Below, in pieces: positions 45,425 through 56,040 of a stretch of 64,000 bases of DNA; the stretch's first letter is position 1; every line of letters begins with the position of its first letter. The notes under the pieces are model-generated. The model ran no database searches. It was not told the origin of the DNA and saw only the letters and a list, made by a program, of their open reading frames with translations. The translations under genes were made by a program, and so were the position numbers. Origin of the DNA: Phlebiopsis flavidoalba (lineage: Eukaryota > Basidiomycota > Agaricomycetes > Polyporales > Phanerochaetaceae); contig JAOCPU010000029.1 in the NCBI GenBank assembly GCA_035772785.1, forward strand, positions 1-64,000. Reading direction: 5' to 3'.

Positions 45425-48054
45425 GGGTAGATGTAAACTGGGATGTTTGGTGAGTGGTGGTTTTTGTGGTTCGTACCATATTTCGCGTACCTTGTATAAG
45501 GTCGGACAACGCGAATTGATCAAGCGGGAAGAACTAGCATCCGCTCGCCTGTGACGTTTTATATCGAAGTGAAGGCGGGGCAGGTCGGATATGTTGAAAC
45601 GTGGACGGAAGTGAAGGCGGGAGCGCGTAGGGAAACAAGAAGAAATACGAACACCCTTCGTACAGCCATCCGCGGTCTTATACACCCCCGAGTTTCCGGG
45701 TGGCAGGAAATTTGACCAATCGGGAAGACTTGCAGACATTCTCTGCACAACTACCCAGCTTAGTCAAAGTCGAGTTTGTTCAGCGCCTTGAGAAACCTTT
45801 TGTCCTACTGAACGGAAGAGGCCCTGGGAGTTTGCAAAGACTGACCACAATTTCCGCCTGTGATCGAAGACCGCCACAACAATAGCATCAGGTGGCAGTA
45901 TAGACCACGCCAGTGATTGTAAGGGCACGTTTTCCTGAGTCAATTGTCTGCGCGACCACCAAGATGCTCATGCATTGGACCAGTACCGCGCTATCTGAAC
46001 GGGTCTCATACTACCGAGTCATTTACTACTTGAGCAAGTACGTGAGGAGGATGTGCTGGAAAACACACCAGGTTGGCTCGCTTTGTCAGAGAGAATCTCG
46101 ATATCACGGGCTGTAACTGCATCTACTTCGGGGAGGAAGGTTCCTTGATGACGGAGAACAATAAACCTGTATATCCGAAATCTATTATGATAGGGAGACT
46201 GTTACCACGCCGTGTGGCGCTTAAACCGGCGAAAGTAGCGTCTCAAGCACAAAACCACTGCGGCCGGGACAACAGCGTACAAATTGGTGTCCACGCTGCC
46301 GCGGACATGACTGGATAGAACACATTAAATCAGCACCGGCCGTTCCTTGTCCCTCGGTCGCGACGCCCCGTCGCATCGACTTATCTGGAGTCCGATGGCA
46401 CTTCTACAGACGGGGGCGTGTATTATGATGGCTTACTCTGTTTCATCTTCGGCGTTACTTTGATTTGGGTTGTATTCGTACTGGATCCTACAACGGACCC
46501 GAAGGGGGGTCTTGGCTTGAAAAAGGTCTGAGCGCCTGATGTAATTTCACCAGAACTCGGCCACGACGAGGTTGGAAACCGCCTCTTGTATTTAGTCCAC
46601 AGCTGGAATAGTTCTGGACGCGCGGTAAGTAAATAGGCAATCACTCTACCTCGGGTGTTGGCAAGAGAAAGGCCTGGACCGTTCTGGAGGGCACCGTGAT
46701 CTCAGTATGAAAGGGCCTCCACCCACGCCAGGTACTGCCATCATGGGCTGCGGATTGCAGGTGCCCTGGGCGCTGCAGGAAACCAGGGGTGTCGAGCGCT
46801 GCCCCTATACGATGGTGGTTAGACAATGATTCAGATATTCAAGCCGCAGTCCGTTCCAGACGATACAACACAGCACACAGCACACTCAGGTTCGTGGCCC
46901 ACAAAACTATACCCCGCACAGCATGTTACAGTGCACAATAAGCTGCGGTGTCGTGTGGCAAGCCGAGATGACGTAACAAACCCCCCAAAAACCTCATTAC
47001 CCCAATAAACATCTCTATCGACGCTAAAGGGCAGCACGCGGCCAAGCTTGCCGGCCGAAGTGCGTGCTTCCGTGTATGCCGCTGGCAGACTATCCGTCGG
47101 GAAACACTACACAGGGCAATCTAGTCATGTTACAGAATGCAGAACAAAGCGCATCCATTGCAGACATCGGGCCTAGTTTGGGCGGTAAGGATCCTGGAAG
47201 TGTCGGAGGGCTCTGTGAGAGAAGATATGACCGTGTTCAAGTTTTACACCGTTGGAGCGCTTCCTCCCCAGTTTCGGGCCCAGGATTTTGACTCGTGCGA
47301 GTCTAAAGCGCCTCGAGGTTCAGGGCATACGGGCTGAAATTGTGGGTGTAACCCTTACGCAGGCTGCTTGAAAAATCTCAACTGCACGAGAGAACGGAAG
47401 TCCATACACCACGCTGAAAGCAGCTTACCGTGACTGTTTGAGGATTGTCATCAACACGATTGCAAAAGCGGAACGTTGGAAACGAAACTTACGTCAGAAA
47501 AGCTGAAAGTGATCCGCTCGCGGAGGCAGAACCAGTCGCAATTAGGTGGCCTTGCAGGCGGTCTCCATATTAACAAACACCACGGCAATGTGAACCTATC
47601 CGGTCAGACAGAAGGTAAAGAAACAAAAGTCCACGGCTCAGGGTCGCACTCCTGACGCATACAAGTGAACGCGGGGGCATCTCAGGCCCTCGTTTGCTGG
47701 TGTACTTAGTACAAGCAAGAAGTAATGACAACTCTCACCCTTTTAGGAAGGATTATTACGATATGAGATGTAAGGGGGTATACGCGGAAAACAGCATCAC
47801 TCCATCGAGCCGCTGATGAAATACAAACATCCGTGGTACGCGGTCGGTCGCACGCTCGGACGGGGGTACCAATGGGTCTATTAATCGCCGAGAGTTATTG
47901 ATACGTATGGGGGGTATCTAAGTGCGTGGGTCGTTCGAGGTCGTCAAGCATGAATTGTGGGGGTAAGAGTACGCTCGGTCGGGGTTGGCGGGAGGGAGGG
48001 ATCTTCGTCATTAGCAGCAGCGAGGTCAAGGCTGGTTACGTATCGACGTGAGCG
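45425..48054. other. Region without a recognised gene
   Basis: About 2.6 kb with many short ORFs on both strands. The most protein-like are 46423-46644 (minus, LLTARPELFQLWTKYKRRFP) and 47137-47337 (plus, REDMTVFKFYTVGALPPQF). Neither links to neighbouring exons with confidence. 45425-45750 is probably the 5' flank and leader of the CCCH gene. Confidence 0.4.
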
Positions 48055-49702
48055 TTAGATCGAGATGCTGATGTCGCTTTACAAACAGACACTGGGCTGC
48101 GTGAGCAAGAAGATGAAAACCATGGACCGAACTGGGAGACTCACACACTTTTCTTCTTCGTTTATCCAGCCACTCATCAACCGCATTCAGTGGAAGAAGT
48201 TGTTTGCAGGGTAGTACGCGCCGCACACGCGGTCCCCTTGCTGCGAACTATTTCAGAGACAAATCGTCACATATCCATCAGCTGTTCGTCACATTTACAC
48301 ACACAGGTGATGGGCTCATCTTCAGTCTCATCTTGTGCCGTTGAGGGTAACCAACCGGTACCCGGCGGTTCAATTTCATCGGTCGTTTGTTCCCGCTGGA
48401 GATGCGCTTTTCCGCTATGGTTCCCCGATCTTGTTTGGGCACCACCCGTATGACGCCCCCCGCGCCCAGAAGCGGTCTTTCATGCTGTCGTCTCCCATCC
48501 ATTCCCTGTCCACCAACACGCCACGGAAGACGATGAACAAGTCTTAAGGAGCACAGATCGCGCTGAGGCAGCACGTAATCCCTTTCGTCACCTGCCATGC
48601 TCTCACCTTCTGCTGGCGCGAATGTCGTGATGTATCAAACAGGTGTGTATTGAATGTGTAGTCGATGTGGAGGGCAGGCAGTATAGTCACGAATCATAAA
48701 CGAACGAAGGTGACGATTGGTCTGAGATTGCTTGATTCAGGTCTGTCCCCTCATGTTTTTCCCATAGCCAGTTGAAGACTCACGAGTAAACATTCCATTT
48801 GCTTGAATACTCTGAGTGTCCGAGAAGAAGAGAAACAGCTGCGCAAGAAGGCCGGCGTGCGACGTGTTCGATGACGAAGATCAACGCCGCGCCAGAACGG
48901 AGAGGAAAGTTCGGCAAAGTCCCAATGTTATTTGATGAAAGTGGCCGCGATCCTCTCGACATCGGAAGGCATCCTCTAACAACGGACATGAAACAACGTA
49001 CTGCCGAGTGCAGATTAGTATGTCAACTCACTCTCGCTATACATGTTAAGCAAACGTCCGGACTGTCACTATCCCGCCCACATCACGACCGCTTTCGCGC
49101 CCACCTCTGTGCCTGGCGCGCCTTCTCCACGAATTAACGGACATCCACCGCGCTGTACCAGCGCAATCCATCGAGTTCTCTGAGCGACTCTCCTGGCTGG
49201 GTGTGGGCGCACGCACGCAGAGTTCGAGGGCAACCCTGGACATGTGTGACGTATGTTGTCTGGGTCCACAGGGATGAATGGAAATGAGGACGGATTGAGG
49301 AGATAGTGGCCCGTTATGTTGCACGGGTTAGCGGCCCTGGTTTAAAGGATGACGAGGGGGTTGATGACATAGTCCCAGGCAACGGTGTCCTGAAATAGTT
49401 CCATCCCAACGACGCGCACAGGGGCGGCGACGTGTCTAACTTGGGGGTCACGACGCAGGGGCGGGCAGGGTATATCAGCGGTGGTGATCGGTCGACGACC
49501 GAGACTGGTGCCACCCTGCCGATGTCGCTGCCCTCACGCCCAGCCCCAGATGAGCACGCTGCTCCCATCGTCGGGACCTCGGTGTGTTGTCATGGTAGTT
49601 GGAGGAGAACTTGCGGAACCAATCAACGGGGGTGACCGTGTACTTGTGAAAAGTAGCAGACCAGCACGAGTACGATGAGCGTAGGAAAGCGTCGGTTTTC
49701 AT
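48055..49702 (-). CDS. PA-domain transmembrane RING-H2 E3 ubiquitin ligase
   Basis: Minus-strand gene of the PA-TM-RING type: lumenal protease-associated domain, one membrane helix, cytosolic RING-H2. Start near 49702, with a signal peptide RFPTLIVLVLVCYFSQVHG. The N-terminal PA part contains WNYF and WDYVINPLVIL and, after a Pro/Ser stretch, WIALVQRGGCP followed by EKARQAQR (needs a shift) and GAKAVVM, the typical PA core (about 49075-49170). The cytosolic linker has VHRLPWRVWTG-like sequence (about 48500-48545). The RING follows: a TICLS segment, RVLPCKQLFHLNAVDEWL-like residues (48130-48205), a GTGAGT intron, then CPxVCK and DISISI-stop at 48055. In fungi such proteins act at endosomes/vacuole membranes. 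Order of parts is fully consistent. Several frameshifts; the membrane helix region (about 48700-48800) is hard to read. Confidence 0.72.
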
Positions 49703-51429
49703 CAAGGCTAACGCAGGTTGAAGGGGGACGGCGTCGCCGAGGGTGACGTAGGTGTGACGCGGACGATGGTGTGCGTGTGCTGCATAACCCTGACCTTAAT
49801 TGCCCAGGGCGGGTGTGGGGGGAGGGGCGCGAGGCCCGTCACATCACTGGTATGTGACAAAAGCTGTGTATTTTTACGGTCACATTTGTGTAACATCACG
49901 GCTCGGCGGCCCTAGACTTTGGCCAAGCCCAAGCCAACGACTCACTTTTTAGATGTTGCTTCGTTTTCCGCATATGAAGCTGAAGTTACGTGCTACTGTG
50001 GTACCGGTGTGTGACACCATCCATCTTGTCTGGTAGGAATGCGATCAAATTGGCCGCAAGCGAGCATTGTAATGACGACGGTGATAACGACTAACGTACC
50101 GGTGGCGCTGGCTCACTCTTTACGGATTTTACTCGTGCTGGTGTCGCCGAATCTACGAGGGATTGTAAGACGAGAGTTTATCTCATTCTAACAAGACGCA
50201 CGTTACTTACTGTCCAGCAGTGCTCGGCCACCGCTGCGATTCAGCTCCAGCCATCCGATCAAAGACGTCGCGTAAATCCAGCAAACTCTCATAGGCGCTG
50301 GACATGAGTGGGACTGAAACCATGGACCTAGCCATGGCGACGCCGCACGTCGAACTCGCACAAGATCAGGACTACGGGGTCCTTGCAAATGAACAAGTCT
50401 AGGGCGGCGGAAGATGATACCAACAAGCTTTCCTCACCCCATCTATTTTCAGGCTCTCATCACACTACGACCCCGCAGACGATTGGTCATTTACTGAAAC
50501 ACTCTCATGTCGTGGCCTGAGTACGGCATTACCGAATGCAGAAAAGCCTTTGCAAAGAAACGATCTTGAGAACAAACGAAAGAACCGGGTCCGGCCGTCC
50601 TATTCGAGCAGTCTCCAACTTGGGCATCCGGCCCTGATCAGTGTGGCCCCTTCGCCCAATCCGTCCGTCGCACGTCGATGAGGCTCTACGCTGGATCTGT
50701 ATCGTATGTTTCCATGTACCCCATGTCTTGTCGCCGCACGCCGACGGCCCACATGATGTCTCCTCCTCCTCTATGTCCACCAGCCTCCTGATCCCAGAAT
50801 TCCACCGCACTCTGCGCCGCCCCTGGATTCTATCACGCCGAGCACGTTCGAAACGGGCAACAGGAACGACGCCCGCGCATACTTGGGCAGCATGTGACGA
50901 CTACAACCACCGTAAAGATTCGCAGCGTCGAGAGTCACATGGCGGGCCTACCCGACGACCGACCGCAGGGCCAACAGCCGCAATAGACGGTGTGCGGCGG
51001 CGAGACTTTTGCGTCGGCGGCGATAGGGTGCCTGGCGACACGTGTTATTTTTTTTTTTTTTTTGCGTCAACGACCACATTGCACGACCCCGTTCGCGCCC
51101 CCAGAAATAAACACACGACCCTCTTTTTTCTTCCCGACATACGACTCCACGCGCACGATCCAGACCAACCGCACCAAAAAAATATCCCGTCATCAGACCA
51201 TCGCCCGCCGCAAAACGATGAGGATCTTCTCAGCAAGGCCAGCGTGCTCGGGAAGGTCGTCGGGTCTCAGCAGCAAACATACATTTCGTCAGCTACCGTC
51301 CCAGTAGACTTGTGCCGCTACTACTCAATGTTAACGTCGATCGAGCTGAAAAATTCTCTGCGGTGCCTAATAACAAACCTCGTCACCGGACCCTCCCTCT
51401 GTAGGTCGCCATGTTGCTGATCGGAAGAC
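49703..51429. other. Region without a recognised gene
   Basis: GC-rising sequence with a 259-codon plus-strand frame (50641-51420). That frame crosses a run of 18 T (51045-51062), is Arg/Ser/Pro/Thr-rich, and shows no motif, so I do not call it. 49703-49930 holds G/T-rich sequence upstream of the RING gene, probably its promoter. Confidence 0.4.
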
Positions 51430-53220
51430 TATGTCCAGGTTATGTCAGGAAGACCGCCTCGTCCCAACAGCAACCGCTCCAGGGTCCAAGGCAAGTAGTC
51501 GTCCGACGCCGATATGGTTATCCTGACTCCCGAAACAATCCCGAACCTGCCGTATACGGAGAAGATCAAGTCACCATGGTCAATGTATGTCAGAAGCTCG
51601 CCGTCAACCGCCCACACCTTCACCTCCTGACACGGAAATATATACCGAACGCCGCCAACGCTCGACATAATCGAGATGCGTTCATCATACAACTCCGAGG
51701 GCTGATCTGCTGCTATTGAGAAGCTCAGCCCGGCGTGGTCTATGTATGCTGGAACTTCACCACCAACTTCCCAATGCAACAGCTCCACATCCAAGCAAAG
51801 CAGCTACCCGCCGCCGACGGATGCTCGGGGTCCAGGACATGCTTCTTCGCGAAGAACCCCCCTGCCCAGCGTGGTCGTATGTTGTATCGTTGTATGTCAG
51901 GTGCTCGTCGCCAACTCTGCCGCCACAAATCCTCATCCCGATACAGGGAAATTCCACAACGAGCGTCGTCGCTGTTCGACAAAATCGGGATGTATTCATT
52001 TACGCGCTCCCGTGGGGCTCGCCTCCCGCCACCGAGAAGACCCCTGTCGGAGTGGTCTATGGCAAATGTATGTCAGACGACACTCTGGCCGTAACAGCTC
52101 CTTGTCCCGATACGGAAATTCACCGCGAGTGTCGTCGACGTTCGACAAAATCGGGATGTGTTTCAGTTTGCGCTCCCGCGGACTCGCCTCGCGCCCCATG
52201 AGAAGCCATCCATGATTTGTCTTCAGCGCGTTCAGTGTATGCGGGAAGCTTTATGCGAGGGGGAAGCTTACCGCCGATATCTTACTGCAGCCGTTGGACA
52301 TCCAACCCGAGTAGTCGCTCGCCGCCGACGGACGTTCGGGATCTGGAGCAGGCTCTCCCTAAGGAACACCCGTCCAGCATGGTCGTATTATGTCAGATGT
52401 TCGCCGCCAACTTTCCGCCGTAACAGCTTCCTCTGCCGATACGGAAATCCACCACACGAGCGCCGTCTACGTTCGACAAAATCGGGACATATTCAGTAGA
52501 CATCTCCGAAGGCTGGTCACCCGCCATTGCGAACTCCCGCACAGCGCGGCCTATGTATGCTGGAAGCTTACCGCCGACATCTCACAGCAAGCCGCTACAC
52601 GTCCAAGCCGAGTAGCTGCTCGGCGCCGATGGTCATTGAGTTGCCCGTTGTCCGCTACGCCGCATAGGTCTCGAGGCTCGTCTACCGCCGCAGAAGCCCG
52701 CTTCAACATGTCCAGTGTATGTCAGATGCTCGCCGCCAGCTTCTCATTGCAGCCGCTAGGCACCAAAACCAAGCAGTTTCTCGTCACCGCTGGTCATTCG
52801 GTCGATGAAGTCTTACTATTCTACGCGCGCTCCGTATTCCACCTGCCACAACCGCGAACCTTGGCCTGTCGTGTGCAGTGTGTACCAGAAGCTCAGACGA
52901 CCGCCGCGTCCGAACAGCAACCGCTACACGTCCAAGCAAAGCAGTCGCTCGACGCCCATGGTGCTCCTGGGCGAAGCGAGAACCTCCTTACTGGCGGAAT
53001 GACCATTTCAACGCCGCCGCTGTATGTCGGTCAGCTTGCCACCGACTATCCTCACAGCAGCCGCAGCATTCTATCTATTGCGCAGCTCCGAGTGCTCGTC
53101 CGCCGCCGCGGCGAAGTCCAGTACAGCGTGCTCCCCCGTCTGCTCGAAGCCCTCTTCATTGCTGCCGCTACTTCTACCATACAGCGGGAACACGCACAAC
53201 GACCGCCGCTCGGAGGTTGA
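51430..53220. repeat. Tandem array of degenerate repeats, period about 160 bp
   Basis: At least ten related units. A TATGTCAGAAGCTCGCCG-like motif recurs at about 51586, 51741, 51893, 52069, 52238, 52389, 52553, 52719, 52879 and 53021, giving spacings of 142-176 bp. A second shared block, TTCGACAAAATCGGGAT, is at about 51978, 52141 and 52472. Minus-strand translation gives a 53-residue unit, for example VGGEVPAYIDHAGLSFSIA and VDGELLTYIDHGDLIFSV, with a Trp (VKVW, LLHW) just before each. That hints at repeats of a propeller-type or other repeat protein on the minus strand. Frames are not continuous across the array, so it may equally be a satellite. A plus-strand 276-codon frame (52390-53220) also spans it. 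Confidence 0.65.
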
Positions 53221-53488
53221 CAGACCAGATATTTGTCTCGTGAACGTCTCGCGCTGATCGTGCCTCGGAGACGGGCGCGGGACGTCGGCCTTCTTTGCGG
53301 GCGGGCTGGGGCGGACGTGCGCCCGACCCGGCCACTGCGATGAGGTGTTCGAGTCCGGGGTAGTCGGGTGTGTGCTGCAGGCTCGCTGTCAGCTCCTCCC
53401 GTCTTAGACTTGAGAGCTCGACGGGCGGCTGTAACGCCTGTCGGAAAAATACGCGCGAGAAATAAGAGCTTCCAAATATTGACTGCAT
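53174..53488 (-). CDS. Possible N-terminal exon upstream of the repeat array
   Basis: An intact 104-codon minus-strand frame from ATG 53488: MQSIFGSSYFSRVFFRQALQ, then SLRREELTASLQHTP and DYPGLEHLIAVAG. It lies directly upstream, on the same strand, of the 53-residue repeats and could be part of the same gene. No family recognised, and no TATA box seen. Confidence 0.3.
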   Translation of the reverse strand: MQSIFGSSYFSRVFFRQALQPPVELSSLRREELTASLQHTPDYPGLEHLIAVAGSGARPPQPARKEGRRPAPVSEARSARDVHETNIWSVNLRAAVVVRVPAVW

Positions 53489-54584
53489 CGGTCGGCGCTG
53501 AGACCATAATCGACAATACTATCTCTCACGCGAGCGACGGTGCGCCTCCAGCGTCCTGTCGTACGTCGGTGCTAGAAGCTCGCCGCCCCGCGACCCGTCC
53601 GCGGTTCACGGGCGCATCATCAAATAACGCGCCGCGGCGGACGCGACGACCACAATTTCGTGTGACGTTCTCGGCCGACGTACTGGTGAAGGGGCCAGGG
53701 TGCTAAAGACTCGTCGCCAACGTCCCCAGAGCGCGTGCTGCATTTTTGAGCGCAACGAAACTTGGCGTTGATGTCGTTTTATAGAGCGTGTAGGCTCGGG
53801 CTCGCGTCGGTCCCACCCGTCGCCGCCACAAGGTATGCGCGTCGCGCGTGGTCTGTATATGCTGGCGACTCCCTCTCAGGGTCTTTGTCTTTGGCCTTAT
53901 CACCGCGCCTCTGAGTGAGCAGCTCGTCAGAGGGCGGGCGGGCGGGCGCGCGACGTAGACGCGACTAAGACAACGCGTCGTGCTCTCCCGATGCCCGCAC
54001 CGCCGTACCTGAGCCCAACCCGCGCACCCAAAAAAAACCAAACACGTTTGTGCGGGGCGACCCGCCATCCCCGACGCACGTCACGTACCCCATGGCACCG
54101 CCCCGCGACTTATCGCCACCCCGCCAGACACCCGCTGCGTATCGCATCGCACCCCGCTATCGCGCACCCCGCCATCAGGGCCCCGCCATCAGACGTCAAA
54201 AAAGCTAAGACCCGACAGGCACGCCTGCCGCCGTCGTGAGGTGTATACGCTCAGGGCGATCAGTGGGCGCGGGCATCTGACTGCTGGCTTCCCGCTCGAC
54301 GTCGGGCGTGTCGAGTCCGTGAGCCAGTAGCGAAATAGCAGCAATATCTGGAGTCGTGGAAGCATCTTTTCGCCTCGCTCGCCGTTTGCAAGCACACATG
54401 TACAACGCGCAGGTGGAAATTATACTTGCAAATTTTTTTCTAGGCGACCGAGTGGACACCATCGAGGCACCGTTGATGCGGCGCGTGCACAACGATCGAC
54501 GACTCGTCATCGACTTGCGCCTCGGTCCCCGCCGCCGTTACGCCCGACGTCACCTGTCAGCACAGGACTTGACGTCCGGCTGGG
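53489..54584. other. GC-rich region without a recognised gene
   Basis: Short overlapping ORFs on both strands; no exon chain or motif. GGGCGGGC repeats occur at 53933-53950 and CCGCCA/CGCACC runs at 54110-54190. Confidence 0.4.
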
Positions 54585-54593
54585 GTCGTCCCG

Positions 54594-55157
54594 AGGACCC
54601 CATTGACAATGGGGTGGGAGGAACCCATCCCGAAGATTTTTCACAAACCGCCCCAGATATACGGACGGAAATCGCGCGAATGGCGATTCGGGCCAGATTT
54701 TGTACGGACTTTCGACAGCGTGCCACCGGCCTGCGGCCGGACCAATGTACGGACTCTGGCGACGGGTTGTCAGTACGACTCTACTTACGGCCTCATCACT
54801 AATTTACTTACCCCATCACCAATTTCCTTACTCGCGAAACACACCATCAACGCGCGCGATGAGCCCTCGCATTGCGCTCCTCCGATCTGGCCCCCATTCT
54901 TTCAAAGTCAGATGAAGGACCGTAACACATTCTCCTGACTCATATTCGGACGAATAGGCCGACGACCTGTAGTGCCATACGGACTTGGGTCGTCGGCCTC
55001 CCCCCAGGTCCGCGGCCATGCGTATACGGACGGACGGGTTGGCATCCGGACCAAAATTTGGCCTCCGTATGCGGATGAGGCGACGGCTGGCGGGGCCTGC
55101 GGCCGCCAAATTTATACGGACGCCGGGATGGGTTCCCCCCCCTATTGTCAGGGTCCT
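54594..55157. mobile_element. MITE with TACGGAC subterminal repeats, same design as the two left-hand elements
   Basis: A 564-bp element. Inverted ends share AGGACCC, TGACAAT and GGAACCCATCCCG. Flanking GTCGTCCCG (54585-54593) and GTCGTCCGG (55158-55166) match in 8 of 9 bases and may be the target duplication. TACGGAC or its complement recurs about seven times in the two ends (for example TATACGGACGG near 54659 and 55031). The middle (about 54790-54950) lacks it. No ORF encodes a transposase. The ends do not fit the hAT pattern as cleanly as the other two elements, so superfamily is open. Confidence 0.68.
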
Positions 55158-56040
55158 GTCGTCCGGAATGTACTGACTGGACGGGTAGTCCGGCGGGGTC
55201 GGTGTATACACGCGGCGGGGTGTCATCTACCATCGAGCTGAGTCCAGGCTACCTATGTGTCGGGATTTGAGTAAAACGACTGCGAAGTACCGTGAATGAG
55301 AGCGCGAGTCAAAAGCACTGAGTATGTTCTTGACCGCAAAACTTCGCGACTACCGAAGGGAGACTATTTACTTATCATGAAATTGTGCCAAAGACTGCAA
55401 AGTCTCGTGAACCCAGCGTGAGCCAAAGTGGATATTGAAAGGACAAAGTCGCTCGTAAACGCGCGTGCGTGTGACAGCGCTAGCCTTCGAAATCTTCGCG
55501 TCCGGGGGTGTCTATCGGCGTACTTACCAGGCGTGGAGTCCGGCGGGGTCGGTATGTGCCAGAGATTTGTTTACTGCTTGAGGACGCTTTCTTACCTTGT
55601 GAATACCCAAAGGGTTGCACAAAGTCAGCCAAAGGCCAGCACAAGTCAAAGACTGCAAAAACGCTTCAAAGACCAAACTTACAAAAAAGTTCAAGACAAA
55701 CCCGATGGCCACCAAAACTTGAAATCACTCGCAAAAGTCACACAAAAATAGTAAGCAACAACAACATCCAATATAATTCGCATAGCAGTAAAAGTACACA
55801 AGACACTCACGCAGCACCCCGATCGCGGGCGGCGTACAACAAAGCGTGTGTACATCTACGGGGGGGCACGTCTCCACCGATTTTCTACACGTCTTTTCCT
55901 ATTTTTTGTCGTCAGTTTTCCGGGGGGTATACTCCAAATCAAAGCGCAATCATTTTTTGGGGCAGCGAGAAAGAAGGACGGGGCTGCGATTTTTCTCCTA
56001 GAGGGAAGGAGAGGGAGAGTGGGGGAGGGGGGAGGGGGGT
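55158..56040. other. 3' flank of the glucoamylase gene
   Basis: No gene recognised. Repeated AAGTC/CAAAG words occur at 55400-55750, and a purine-rich tract (GGGAGAGGGAGAG type) at 56000-56040 directly follows the glucoamylase stop codon. Confidence 0.4.

Noticed and set aside
50641..51420. 259-codon plus-strand ORF
   Set aside because: Contains a poly-Phe run from an 18-T homopolymer, has no motif and no exon partners.
51430..53220. Certain WD40 or NACHT-WD40 receptor
   Set aside because: The Trp spacing is 53 residues rather than about 42 in the DNA repeat, GH/WD dipeptides are not regular, and no NACHT motif was found. Kept only as a hypothesis.
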